Shown piece after piece: positions 51,877 through 61,217 of a stretch of 62,949 bases of DNA; within the stretch, counting starts at the first letter, position 1; every line of letters begins with the position of its first letter. Location: positions 1 through 62,949 of the forward strand of contig JANQQN010000309.1 of assembly GCA_028289325.1 (NCBI GenBank), given 5' to 3'. This stretch comes from Myxococcota bacterium. GTDB taxonomy: Bacteria > Myxococcota > Kuafuiibacteriia > Kuafuiibacteriales > Kuafuiibacteriaceae. The translations under genes were made by a program, and so were the position numbers. Below the pieces are notes generated by a model. The model searched no databases. It was not told the origin of the DNA and saw only the letters and a program-made list of their open reading frames with translations.

Positions 51877-52715
51877 GATTCAAGGTCCTTTCTCCGCTGA
51901 CGTAGAGCTTGTTGAATCGCCCTCATACACTGCGTTGGATCGGTGAGGGTCTGCTCGGCAACGATCCTGGTCGTCACGATACCCGCTTCACCCAAGTCAC
52001 GGTCGCGCTCCTCGTCTCGCTCTTTCTGCTTGCTGTTCAGCATGTGCTGTCGGCCGTCGACCTCGACCGCGAGCTGTTCCTCGCGACAAAAGAGGTCGAC
52101 CTCGTACGGATGCTGAGATGCTCCCCGTACGCGCACATTGACCTCGAATTCACATCCTATATCTGGATTGGCAACGAGCAGGCGGTGGAGCATCTCCTCG
52201 AAGACGCTGCGATACCGGCCGCCGACGCTCGAGCGTGCCCCGGTATCTTCGACCAAAGACACCAAACCACACGTTAACGCGTCTCTTACAACGTCAGTGA
52301 AATTATCACCGGAAAGGGCAGCGGAAAACTGCGCACGAGTTAATGCCAGGGCCACCGGCTGGCGCGGCTGCGCTTCGGTCCACGCGAACGCAGATGCTGC
52401 CGACTCTTCAAAGCAACTCTCTTCCCCGAGAAAAAGCACGCCAAGCCTCGGCGGCCGCACCGTTCTTTGCTGCGCAAAGGCCAGCATCTGATCAGCCGCT
52501 TCCGCCGTCGGTCGCGACGGGATCGCAATCCGCCGGTTGCAACGGCTGCACCACGAACCCCACAAAGCGCGGGTAGCGTCGAACCTTCCGACGAGCGTGC
52601 TGAGGACGGGATCGCCCCGTCTTCGCCGGGACTGATGAGCGTCGAGAAGAGAAAGTAGGCCAGAGACGACGGCGTCCACCAAGCCCATATCATCGCGCAT
52701 CCAAACCCAGGTCAA
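51873..52715 (-). CDS. DUF559/Vsr-like PD-(D/E)XK endonuclease
   Basis: A 280-aa protein. The N-terminal 160 residues are of unknown type, with a WCSRC pair that could bind zinc. Residues 165-275 form a restriction-endonuclease-like fold of the DUF559/Vsr group: an N-terminal Glu in VFEEMLHRLL (about 173/174), YEVDLFCREEQLAVEVDGRQH with Asp207, Glu218, Asp220 and His224, then KERDEERDRDLGEAGIVTTRI. It is predicted to cleave DNA. First gene of the operon; alternative starts at 52697 and 52688 are possible. In this context it is the effector of a putative anti-phage or anti-plasmid system. Confidence 0.8.
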   Translation of the reverse strand: MTWVWMRDDMGLVDAVVSGLLSLLDAHQSRRRRGDPVLSTLVGRFDATRALWGSWCSRCNRRIAIPSRPTAEAADQMLAFAQQRTVRPPRLGVLFLGEESCFEESAASAFAWTEAQPRQPVALALTRAQFSAALSGDNFTDVVRDALTCGLVSLVEDTGARSSVGGRYRSVFEEMLHRLLVANPDIGCEFEVNVRVRGASQHPYEVDLFCREEQLAVEVDGRQHMLNSKQKERDEERDRDLGEAGIVTTRIVAEQTLTDPTQCMRAIQQALRQRRKDLES

Positions 52716-52921
52716 TGCTCTGACTTATCGCGGCCCTTCCGAGATCCGAGCCACCTCAACCCATTTGGAGGACGCAAAGAATCACGCAGGGTGTATTGCA
52801 CCGCCCAGAGTGCGCCGCGTTAAAACGAAGACCGAAGGCCATCCAGCTTTGAAACGTAAAACCGTCCGTAGTGGCGGCGACCGCGATACGGAACCCGTTT
52901 CACGATGAGCGATGGTTGCGC

Positions 52922-54010
52922 TCACCAGTATAGCGGGTCGCCGCCTTCGGTCAGTGTGGGCCAAAGCCAAGCGCTCAATGCGACCATGGCCCCCGCGCCA
53001 GCGGCCGAAAACGCGATCGCGGATGCCAGTCCTTGCCGGTCGACGGTATTCTGTAGATCGTTGAACTCGATCGGATCATTGGTGGCATCGCGATCGCTGA
53101 TCGTCGCGCCCTGGAGCACGGCAAAGGTCGTCCCCACGGCGGCCCCAACCACGGCGACGCCTACCGATGACCAAAAGACGGCCACCGTTCCTTTTGGTCG
53201 CCCCTGTTGATAGAACAGTTCCAGCGCCCCGCCTACATCGATGACCGATTCTTCGCCGCGCCGAACCTCAACGAACTTCACGAACGACCGCCCATCCGGA
53301 TCGGTGAGCGCGAGCTTGTGCATACCGACCTTTCGCTGAATCCCGACCAGGCCCTCCGCGCCGACCGAACGGCCATCGAGGACCACGGAAACTTCGTTCG
53401 CCAGGTTGACGAATCTTAATCTCCCAAAAGGCTGAAGATCATAAGACTGAACCATAGGCGTTGCTTCGACGACGGTGAGCGTCTCTTCGAGCGCGGCGTA
53501 GCCGCTTTTCCGCAACGAGAGCTTGAGCATCCCCGGCCACGCCCGAAAGGTGATCGGGGTCTGACCCCGACGTTGTCCATCTACCAACACTTCCGCTCCC
53601 ATCGGTTCACTGCGAACCACAACTTGCACTCGACACTGGTCCTCCAAGAGCTCGAGACGCCGAAGGCCCAACGTTCGGTTCCGGCACTTCTTACACGCGG
53701 CAATGAACCGCTCATACGCGGCGTGAGCCCGTCGACAATTGTTTGGAACCTCAGCCTTCGACGCCGCAATATTAAAGAGAATGTCCGGGTGTGGATACCG
53801 TTCGTAAGCGAGCTCGTACAGGCGCGCCGCCTCTTTGGGATCACCTTCTCGAGCCTTCAGGGTCGCTTGGCGAAACAACGCTCGAACCTCGGGGCTCGGC
53901 GTCTTCTTCGCGTCGCTTTGCGCCAACGACGGCGATGAGGAAACGGAAACGAACAGGATGACCATCGGAACAAGGGAGTCGAGCTTGGCGAGCATGCAAT
54001 CGCGAATCAT
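52922..54010 (-). CDS. TPR-PEGA envelope protein
   Basis: About 362 aa. A signal-like stretch (MVILFVSVSSSPSLAQS) is followed by TPR-like helices (LFRQATLKAREGDPKEAARLYELAY, HPDILFNIAASK) and a Cys cluster (CRRAHAAYERFIAACKKCRNR). A PEGA beta-domain follows (VVVRSEPMGAEVLVDGQRRGQTPITFRAWPG) and a second weaker PEGA-like unit (RLRFVNLANEVSVVLDGRSV). The C-terminus has two hydrophobic segments (AVFWSSVGVAVVGAAVGTTFAVL and LASAIAFSAAGAGAMVALSAW). It resembles the TPR protein at 7612. The start is uncertain: ATG 54010, ATG 53995 or GTG 54037. It is probably an inner-membrane protein with a periplasmic domain. Confidence 0.8.
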   Translation of the reverse strand: MIRDCMLAKLDSLVPMVILFVSVSSSPSLAQSDAKKTPSPEVRALFRQATLKAREGDPKEAARLYELAYERYPHPDILFNIAASKAEVPNNCRRAHAAYERFIAACKKCRNRTLGLRRLELLEDQCRVQVVVRSEPMGAEVLVDGQRRGQTPITFRAWPGMLKLSLRKSGYAALEETLTVVEATPMVQSYDLQPFGRLRFVNLANEVSVVLDGRSVGAEGLVGIQRKVGMHKLALTDPDGRSFVKFVEVRRGEESVIDVGGALELFYQQGRPKGTVAVFWSSVGVAVVGAAVGTTFAVLQGATISDRDATNDPIEFNDLQNTVDRQGLASAIAFSAAGAGAMVALSAWLWPTLTEGGDPLYW

Positions 54011-54037
54011 GGCAGCGGGGCGTCGACCCGTCGACAC

Positions 54038-54356
54038 GAATCAACGACGAGCATCCGTCTGAAACGTGAACCGAATAGACAGCGCCGATGTCAGCCATAT
54101 CTCGTTTCTATGCTACAGACACCTCGAACGATTCTCTTCGCACGGAGCTGCAGTGACACCGTCCACGAGCAACGCGACACCGCCCCTGCCGAATATCCGC
54201 ATCGTTCGGGCCGTTGGGTGGCGATTCAGAGCGCACGGCAGAGCCGCGTTCGACTAACAACATCCTGCAGCGCGGCGCCACGTCGTCTCTCGGCACGAAC
54301 GTCAATCGTTTAAAGCGATCGAACCGAACCTCGCCAAAGCACGATGGGTGATGTAG
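54038..54356. other. Divergent intergenic region, nothing recognised
   Basis: About 320 bases between the TPR-PEGA gene and the large lipoprotein gene. It should hold both promoters. No sigma-54-type motif, repeat, RNA gene or coding frame was supported. Confidence 0.45.
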
Positions 54357-57300
54357 ATGCGCTGGTCGTTGCCTATCGACGATCACCAAGTAAGACACCC
54401 ATCCCGCTCGAAGGGCCTTCGTTCGGATCGTCGATCCGACTCGATCGCTTGGACAGCCGCCACGTCCTTGGCCGGGTCTCTCGTCGCGGTCGCGAACCGA
54501 TCGAGGCCGCGGTGGGCCGAGACCGTAGGCTCCCTCCGAACGGCGCTCACGGTCGCGAGCACCGCCGTTCTCTTGACGAGCGCCTGTTCGGACAGCCCCG
54601 GCCTAAACGCGCTCACGGCGCCGGTTCTTGGCGAGGATTTCGCGCAGTGTTTTACCAGCCTCGCCGCCACTGCGGTCGACAGCGACGCGGTGGCTTGCTT
54701 TTACCTCGACGGTGCGAGCCGGGTCGCTCAAGCGCCGATCGATGAGGCATGCGCGGCCGATCAATGCGACCTGACAACCTGGTTCCTCGGCGCCAGTGGG
54801 CCTTTGGAGCCGATGCCGAACGGCCAGTTGCCATTTCCAAACGCCAACGGACTTCTCGCCGACGAAGGCGCCCTCAATCTCGAAGCCGAGGTGGTGTGGC
54901 TCTCGGCGGGCAGTTGCCCGGCCCGGCCGCCCTTTGATCCCTTCTCTGCCAGCTTCGAACAAGAGTGTGATGGTAGCGCGCTAGCCACCGACCAGCAGTG
55001 CTTCGCGTCGCTGTCGATTCCGCTGCGACCCACCCGGACCGGACTCGAGGTCCGCTCCGGCGGCTCCCGGTTCCGGTTCTCTCGCCGCTACCAGGCCGAG
55101 GTCCAGCAGGCCGGGGACACCTTCGACGCCCTGTGCACCACGGCGAGCACCCGACAAGCCATGGGCGACAATCCCACCACGCGTACGGTTCGTCTGCTTC
55201 TTACGGGCTCCGGCGGTGGCGAGATCTCCAGCCCTGGTTTTCCGACATGCGCCAAGGCCCGAGGCGTAGAGCAGACCTGCAGTCTCGACGTCATCGTCGG
55301 GACGACCATCGCGCTTGCCGCGACCCTCGACGACGAGACGACGCTGGCTTGGCCCACAGTCTGCGGTTCCGTCGCCGACGATACTTGTTCGGTCAGCGTC
55401 GGACCAGGCAGTGACCCCATCACCATCTCCGTCGACATGGACTTGGTCCGGTTCGATCTCACCATCAACATCACCAGCGATCCCCAGCCCGTTGCGGCGC
55501 GGGTCACCGCAGATCAAGAAACCTCCGACGGGGACCCCGTGGTCTGTGCGCTCCCGCCCGGTCAGTCGAGCGCAAGCTGCACCTTCCCCATCGATTCCGG
55601 CACCACCGTGTTCTTGGCTGCCAACGACGGCGACGACTTCGTCCTTCAGAACTGGGGTGGCGACTGCGACTCAGAAACCGACATCCGCTGCACGGTCTTG
55701 GTCTCGAATCACCGGACGATCACCGCGAACTTTAAGTTCGGGAGCTTTCCGCTCACTCTCCTTCCCCCTGACGGCAGCAGCACGCCAGCCGGGGGCGGCC
55801 GAATCACCGACGCAACAGGAACCATCGACTGCGGCACGGAGAGTCCGGGGGCGCCGGGCGACTGCTTCGACGCCGTGGACACGGGCGACGAGATCGCGCT
55901 ACTCGCGGACGCCCCGCCTACGCAGATCGCCAAGCGAGTCCTCGCCTGGAATCTCGCCGGCGCCGCCGACCCCGCCCCCGAAAGCTGTCGAGAAATCGGG
56001 GACACCGGAGTGGACGAATCCGGGCGATTGATCGGCGACAATCAGTGCCTCTTCGTGGTTGAAGAAGGCCGCATCAACGTCACCCCGGAGTTTGGCTTTC
56101 TCACCACCGTGGACATCGTTGGCCAGGGCGCGGTCAGCAGCGAACAGATCGACCCTTCGGCGTGCGTCGCGGGAGGGGAACCGTGCGAAGCCTACCTCCC
56201 GTTCGGGCGCGACCATACGTTCGCCGCCACGCCCGACGCCTCCGTCGATGCTCGGTTCATCCGATGGATTCGAAACGACGCAGAAGCATCGACGCAACCC
56301 GAGCTCGTGCACGCCGCGACGTCCGCTGCCTCCTACACCGCGATCTTTGGCCACCAGCTCTCCGTAGGCGTGCCGGGCGCCGGCCGCTGCGGAACGGTGG
56401 TCGGCCAAGGCCTTCCTGGTGATCTGAGCATCGACTGCGGAACGACGTGCTCGGCCCCTTTCACGTACGACTCGACCGTAACGTTGATGGCCACAGCCGC
56501 CGCCGGTGCCGCCTTTATCGGATGGACGGGAGAAGACTGCGCTTCGGAGGAAGAGTGTTCATTGGTAATGAACCAGTCCCGAGCCGTCGACGCGTCCTTT
56601 GCGTTTCCGCTGGCGGTATCCATCGACGCCCCCCGCGGCGAAGACGGGGCCGCAGCGGACACGGGAGGCCGGGTCACCGGCCCCAACATCGATTGCGCGC
56701 CCACGTGTGCCGCGTCCGTGATCTGCAGCCAGCCGTCGGAACAGGTCGTGCTCACTGCGGAGCCCCAACCCGGTTACCGCCCGGGTACCTGGACGGGGTG
56801 CAGTGCGGCCACGGGGGCGACGTGTCAGGTCACGATGGACGATCAGCGTTCCGTTTCTCATCGTTTCGAGTGCTTTCGCACAGTGGACGTCTCGATCGCA
56901 GGGGGAGGCATCCTCGCTGGGCCGTGCAGCGAGCGAAGCTGTAGCATCGACGAGCTGTGTAACGGTTCGTTGCTGCTCTCGGCGGTCCCCGCCAATGCGT
57001 CGACTCCGCAGTCGCCAGTCTGGTCAGCAGGGACCGGATGCGACGTCGGAGCCCTCAGCTGCGTCGTCGACGTCGCCGGTCAGAACCGGTCCGTAGCGTT
57101 GACGTTCACCTACCCGGTCACCATCGACGCCAAGCCCGCCAACGGAATGATCATTGGTCCCGACGCCGTCGCGGGCGGGATGAACTGCGGAAACGGCGCC
57201 AGCGAGGACCAGTGTAGCGCAAACTATCAAGACGGGGTCGCCGTCGACCTACAAGCGGTGCCCAACGCCGGCTACCGGTTTGCCGATTGGACGGGGTGCG

Positions 57301-58643
57301 TCGAAGCCGGCGGCACGGAGATCCCATCGAACAACCGAAGTACCTGCCGTCTGCCCATGACGAGCCCCGTATCGGGACTGCAGGCCAGCTTCGCAAAGGT
57401 TCAGGTCCTGACCGTCGAAATGGTCGGAGCACCGGGCAGCGTCTCGGTGACGACACCCGACCTCGGTACGTGTACATATCCTGACACCTGCCAATATACG
57501 CTCGACGAAAACACCCAGGTCACGATGACCCGTACCCCGGCCCAAGGCTCCGTCTTCGTTGGTTGGGACGGCGGCAATTCAAACTGCACAGGAACCAACA
57601 ACTGCACCGTGGTCATGGACCGAGACGTCACGGCCGTAGCGACCTTCCGCTGGCCCGTCGAAGCTCGGCTCGACGTGTCCCAGCTTTCAGGAGGGCTGGG
57701 TGATGCGGCCGGGGCGCGCATCCGCAGCACGACGCCCTCCTGCGAAATCGACGTATCGATTCAGGCGGGGGGCACGCCAATCGGAACGCGAACCTGCGCC
57801 GTGAATACGGATACGACTATCGACTTCGTCGTCACTCCGCCCGCGGGAGGCGTTGTCAATTACGACTTCGCCACGATTCTCGAGACCGGGCAACAGGTCG
57901 CAGGGACCAACCTCTCGATCGACGTCGATCGGCCGACCACGGCAGAGTTCCGGTTCTCCCGCTCCTATGGACTCAACGTCCTGATCTCCGGTCGAGGAAC
58001 GATCACCGACGGCTCGACCGACTGCACGCACCTGGGCGGCGCCTGTGAGTTCCGAGTTCCTCAGCAAGCGGGCTCCATCACGCTGACGGCCATCCCGAAC
58101 ACCGACGGCCGCGGCTGGTCGATCTCCTGGCCGCCGGGTACTTGCGCTTCGGCGTCCGGCAACCAGTGCACGGTTACCCTCTCCGGCGACCGGACGATCT
58201 CGGCGGACTTCACGTATCCAATCAGCTTCGCCGCCGACATCTTCGGGGGCGTGATTCAGACACGAGGCTGCGACTCGTGCCATTGCGCCGACGCGGATTG
58301 CTTTGCCTTCGTCAGCGGTCTCAACTTCGCCACGGTCAACGCCAGAACGGCTTGGGCGCAGCTCGTTTGCGACGAAGACTGCGACACGGCGGACTGTTGC
58401 TCGGCCCTGACCGAACGCGCCGATGACGCACAGGTTGGCTGTGAAAACGGACCTCCGATGGGGCCGTTCCGCATCAATCCTTCCAATCCGGTCCAGAGTC
58501 AATTCCTACAAATGCCCGCGCGGAACCCCGGTCCACCCTCGGTTGATTGGTGCACGAATCACGGGGGCACGCTGTTCAATAACACATCGACTGACTACCA
58601 GAGCATCCTCGACTGGATCTCTGGGGGAGCGCCCTTCAATTGA
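54357..58643 (+). CDS. Large lipoprotein with InlB-type repeats and a cytochrome c-like end
   Basis: A 1428-aa surface protein. ALTVASTAVLLTSAC is a lipobox, but it lies about 75 residues in, so the true start may be a downstream non-ATG codon (a TTG lies about 38 codons in). The body has about nine repeats of 80-95 aa of the divergent InlB B-repeat type, each with a Gly-rich strand, a Cys-containing loop, WTGxxC and a closing V-x-A-x-F strand (for example FIGWTGEDCASEEECSLVMN). Paired Cys suggest a disulfide per repeat. The last 130 residues contain CDSCH, a c-type heme site, and end ILDWISGGAP, as in cytochrome c-like domains. It is coupled to the next gene by a TTGA overlap. Confidence 0.82.
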   Translation: MRWSLPIDDHQVRHPSRSKGLRSDRRSDSIAWTAATSLAGSLVAVANRSRPRWAETVGSLRTALTVASTAVLLTSACSDSPGLNALTAPVLGEDFAQCFTSLAATAVDSDAVACFYLDGASRVAQAPIDEACAADQCDLTTWFLGASGPLEPMPNGQLPFPNANGLLADEGALNLEAEVVWLSAGSCPARPPFDPFSASFEQECDGSALATDQQCFASLSIPLRPTRTGLEVRSGGSRFRFSRRYQAEVQQAGDTFDALCTTASTRQAMGDNPTTRTVRLLLTGSGGGEISSPGFPTCAKARGVEQTCSLDVIVGTTIALAATLDDETTLAWPTVCGSVADDTCSVSVGPGSDPITISVDMDLVRFDLTINITSDPQPVAARVTADQETSDGDPVVCALPPGQSSASCTFPIDSGTTVFLAANDGDDFVLQNWGGDCDSETDIRCTVLVSNHRTITANFKFGSFPLTLLPPDGSSTPAGGGRITDATGTIDCGTESPGAPGDCFDAVDTGDEIALLADAPPTQIAKRVLAWNLAGAADPAPESCREIGDTGVDESGRLIGDNQCLFVVEEGRINVTPEFGFLTTVDIVGQGAVSSEQIDPSACVAGGEPCEAYLPFGRDHTFAATPDASVDARFIRWIRNDAEASTQPELVHAATSAASYTAIFGHQLSVGVPGAGRCGTVVGQGLPGDLSIDCGTTCSAPFTYDSTVTLMATAAAGAAFIGWTGEDCASEEECSLVMNQSRAVDASFAFPLAVSIDAPRGEDGAAADTGGRVTGPNIDCAPTCAASVICSQPSEQVVLTAEPQPGYRPGTWTGCSAATGATCQVTMDDQRSVSHRFECFRTVDVSIAGGGILAGPCSERSCSIDELCNGSLLLSAVPANASTPQSPVWSAGTGCDVGALSCVVDVAGQNRSVALTFTYPVTIDAKPANGMIIGPDAVAGGMNCGNGASEDQCSANYQDGVAVDLQAVPNAGYRFADWTGCVEAGGTEIPSNNRSTCRLPMTSPVSGLQASFAKVQVLTVEMVGAPGSVSVTTPDLGTCTYPDTCQYTLDENTQVTMTRTPAQGSVFVGWDGGNSNCTGTNNCTVVMDRDVTAVATFRWPVEARLDVSQLSGGLGDAAGARIRSTTPSCEIDVSIQAGGTPIGTRTCAVNTDTTIDFVVTPPAGGVVNYDFATILETGQQVAGTNLSIDVDRPTTAEFRFSRSYGLNVLISGRGTITDGSTDCTHLGGACEFRVPQQAGSITLTAIPNTDGRGWSISWPPGTCASASGNQCTVTLSGDRTISADFTYPISFAADIFGGVIQTRGCDSCHCADADCFAFVSGLNFATVNARTAWAQLVCDEDCDTADCCSALTERADDAQVGCENGPPMGPFRINPSNPVQSQFLQMPARNPGPPSVDWCTNHGGTLFNNTSTDYQSILDWISGGAPFN

Positions 58644-61204
58644 CACCAATCCACGTGAAGACTGCCCGTCTCTTCGTCGCTTGGGGCGCCTTGGCCGCCG
58701 TATCTGCCGCCTGCGACGACGGCGCGATACGAGGGGAAGTGGCCGACCTCGGCCCGGTCCTGGATGCTGAAGCGGACGCGGGATCCGCCACGCAGGACGC
58801 TTCGCCGGACGGCGGCGTCATTCGCGACGCAAGCGTTGCTCCCGATGGCGGCGAAAGCGCCGACGGGTCGACCTCACCTGACGCCGCAGTCACCGATGAT
58901 GCGGCGCCTCGATTGCTGTTCACCACGCCCGCCGAAGGGCAGACGATCGATGTCCGATCGCCGATACTGTTGGTGTTTGACGAGCCTCTCGCGCCCGCGA
59001 CGGTCGGAACCGCCACCTTCCTCGTCACCGCCAGCGGGGTCCCGATCGCCCGCAACGTGACGTTGCTGCCTGGACGATCGGCGGTGGAGGTTCTACTCAC
59101 GGAGACGGTCTTGGTGCCCGACACGATCTCGGTCGCCATCGCACCGGACGTGACGGACGACGCCGGTAACGCCTTCGGCGGGGCGAGCTTCGAATTCGAC
59201 GCGCCATCGTACCTGTCGTATCCCGGCGCCATCTCCCAGCCCGCGGCGGCCGCGGTCGTCGTACCCGCGCGAGGCCCGATGCTTGCTACCAGAACATCGG
59301 AACAGATCGCGCTGTGGAGCTGGACTGGCCACCTCACGCCACCGTCGTCCGAGGCCCTGACCCGACCCGGAGGGACCGCGGTCGACGGCCCGTGGGTCAT
59401 CCACGAGCAAGGCCTGGTGTGGGTCGCATGGGTGGAAACACACGCCGGCGCGGCGCGGATACAGCTCACCTCCTACGACGAAGGAGGTGAACGTCGGGAC
59501 CTGCAGCCGCTCGCCATGGCCTCATCCGCCGACCCCGCGACGCTGTCCATCGGCGTCCTGGGCGGCGCTCCGGTCGTGGCTTACTCGGTCGATAGCACGC
59601 CCGGCGCCGAACTTTGGCGGCTCACCGGTAACTCTTGGCAAGCACTCGAAGTCCCGCCCGCGGCCGTCGCCACGGGTTCGCCGGTGGTCGCCTCGATCGG
59701 CGACCAGCTCTGGTGGGCGGCGCCATTCGGCGACGCCATCCAACTCTGGACATCCAACAACGGCGGCGTCTGGCTGCGGCATAGCGATATCGAAACATCG
59801 ACGCCGACCGACGTGCAGATGCTCGAAGATCGACAGGGTCGCGCGGTGGTCGCGTGGATCGCCGACGCGGGGGCTCAACGGAGCCTGCACGTTTCGACGG
59901 TCAGTGCGCAGAGCACGACGGCACCCACGCCCGCCGCGAACGTCGATATCTACGCCCGCGTAGAGCGGTTCTCACTTGGTGAAGATGAGCTCGGTCGCCC
60001 CACCGTGACCTGGGTAGAGTCGACGGCCGTCGATCGAAGCGCCTTCGTCGCGGCCTTCGACGGCGCATTTTGGCGCCACCGGCGCGGTGTTCTCGAAAAC
60101 GATCCCCGCGCGACAGCGGTCACCGCGTTGGCGTCCGACGAGTTCGGCCGGCCGATCTTCGTGGGGTGGGAATCGAACGATCTGCGGATGCAGCTGGCCA
60201 ACGGCGCTCCGACCGATCCCGACCCCTCGGGGCCGCTCTTCGACGCCGAGAGCTGCGCCCCGCTACCGCTCGACGGCCCGGACTTTCCAACGACCCTCGC
60301 CGAGACGGGGTGCTTTGACGATCAAGGCCTTACGCCGAAGGCCGGCGTCATTCCGTATTCCACGACGTCGCAGCTGTGGTCGGACAACGCGGTCAAGCGA
60401 CGATGGCTGGCCCTTCCGCCGGGCGAGGTCGCCGAATTCAACGCGACCGCCGACGGCGCGTGGCGGTTTCCCGTCGGGACCGTCTTGATCAAGGAGTTCG
60501 CGTTCGACAATGACGGACGCCGAGCGGTCGTAGAGACCCGGATTTTTGCGAAACGGTGCGAAACCGGGTGTTCGCTCCCGTGGCAGGGTTACAGCTATCG
60601 ATGGGCGCCCGACGGATCGACGGCGACGCTACAGCCGGCGGACACGTCGACCGTCGTCTCGTGGGCGGTCGGGGACCGAACATTCGATCACATCTATCCC
60701 AGCCGGTCGCAGTGCCTGGCCTGCCACAACGCCGCGCCCGGCTATGTATTGGGCCTTTCGACCGTCCAGCTCAATCGGCGCTGGCGCTACGGACATCTGG
60801 TCCGCCACCAGATCGAGACCTTGGTGCGGTCGAGCGTCGTCTCCGGAGCACCTGCGGCGTTGAACGTCGCGGCGTTGCCGCGACTGGTTCGCCACCCGGA
60901 CCCTCACGCCGCGGCTCTCGAGACCCGAGTCCGTTCTTACCTTCACGCGAACTGCTCGAGCTGCCATCGGCAGGGCGCCCTTTCTCCGTGGCTCAATCTT
61001 CTGGCTCCCGCCGATGGCGCGGGAAACCTATGCGATCAGATAACGCAGGGCGCAGTCGAGACATCACCTCTGTGGCAACGCATGGCCACTCGCGTTCGAA
61101 ACGGAAGTATCACGCCCATGCCACCGCTAGCCACCGACGAAGTCGATGAGCGCGCGCTGGATATCGTCGGCGCTTGGATTGAGGGCTCGGCGTCCTGCCC
61201 TTAG
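58640..61204 (+). CDS. Lipoprotein with Ig-like domain and two cytochrome c motifs
   Basis: An 854-aa protein. The signal peptide is LFVAWGALAAVSAAC with lipobox Cys, then an Asp/Ala/Gly-rich linker. Residues 90-195 are a Big_5-type Ig-like domain (LLFTTPAEGQTIDVRSPILL, FDEPLAPATVGTATFLV). The middle is a beta-propeller-like region with repeated Trp/Val strands. The C-terminal 300 residues resemble the SO2930-type domain (PYSTTSQLWSDNAVKRRWLALP) and carry heme sites CLACH and CSSCH, plus ITPMPPLATDE as a possible Met ligand region. The start is TTG 58640 overlapping the previous stop, or GTG 58655. It is probably part of the same surface redox assembly. Confidence 0.85.
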   Translation: MTPIHVKTARLFVAWGALAAVSAACDDGAIRGEVADLGPVLDAEADAGSATQDASPDGGVIRDASVAPDGGESADGSTSPDAAVTDDAAPRLLFTTPAEGQTIDVRSPILLVFDEPLAPATVGTATFLVTASGVPIARNVTLLPGRSAVEVLLTETVLVPDTISVAIAPDVTDDAGNAFGGASFEFDAPSYLSYPGAISQPAAAAVVVPARGPMLATRTSEQIALWSWTGHLTPPSSEALTRPGGTAVDGPWVIHEQGLVWVAWVETHAGAARIQLTSYDEGGERRDLQPLAMASSADPATLSIGVLGGAPVVAYSVDSTPGAELWRLTGNSWQALEVPPAAVATGSPVVASIGDQLWWAAPFGDAIQLWTSNNGGVWLRHSDIETSTPTDVQMLEDRQGRAVVAWIADAGAQRSLHVSTVSAQSTTAPTPAANVDIYARVERFSLGEDELGRPTVTWVESTAVDRSAFVAAFDGAFWRHRRGVLENDPRATAVTALASDEFGRPIFVGWESNDLRMQLANGAPTDPDPSGPLFDAESCAPLPLDGPDFPTTLAETGCFDDQGLTPKAGVIPYSTTSQLWSDNAVKRRWLALPPGEVAEFNATADGAWRFPVGTVLIKEFAFDNDGRRAVVETRIFAKRCETGCSLPWQGYSYRWAPDGSTATLQPADTSTVVSWAVGDRTFDHIYPSRSQCLACHNAAPGYVLGLSTVQLNRRWRYGHLVRHQIETLVRSSVVSGAPAALNVAALPRLVRHPDPHAAALETRVRSYLHANCSSCHRQGALSPWLNLLAPADGAGNLCDQITQGAVETSPLWQRMATRVRNGSITPMPPLATDEVDERALDIVGAWIEGSASCP

Positions 61205-61217
61205 CGGATGGTTGGAT

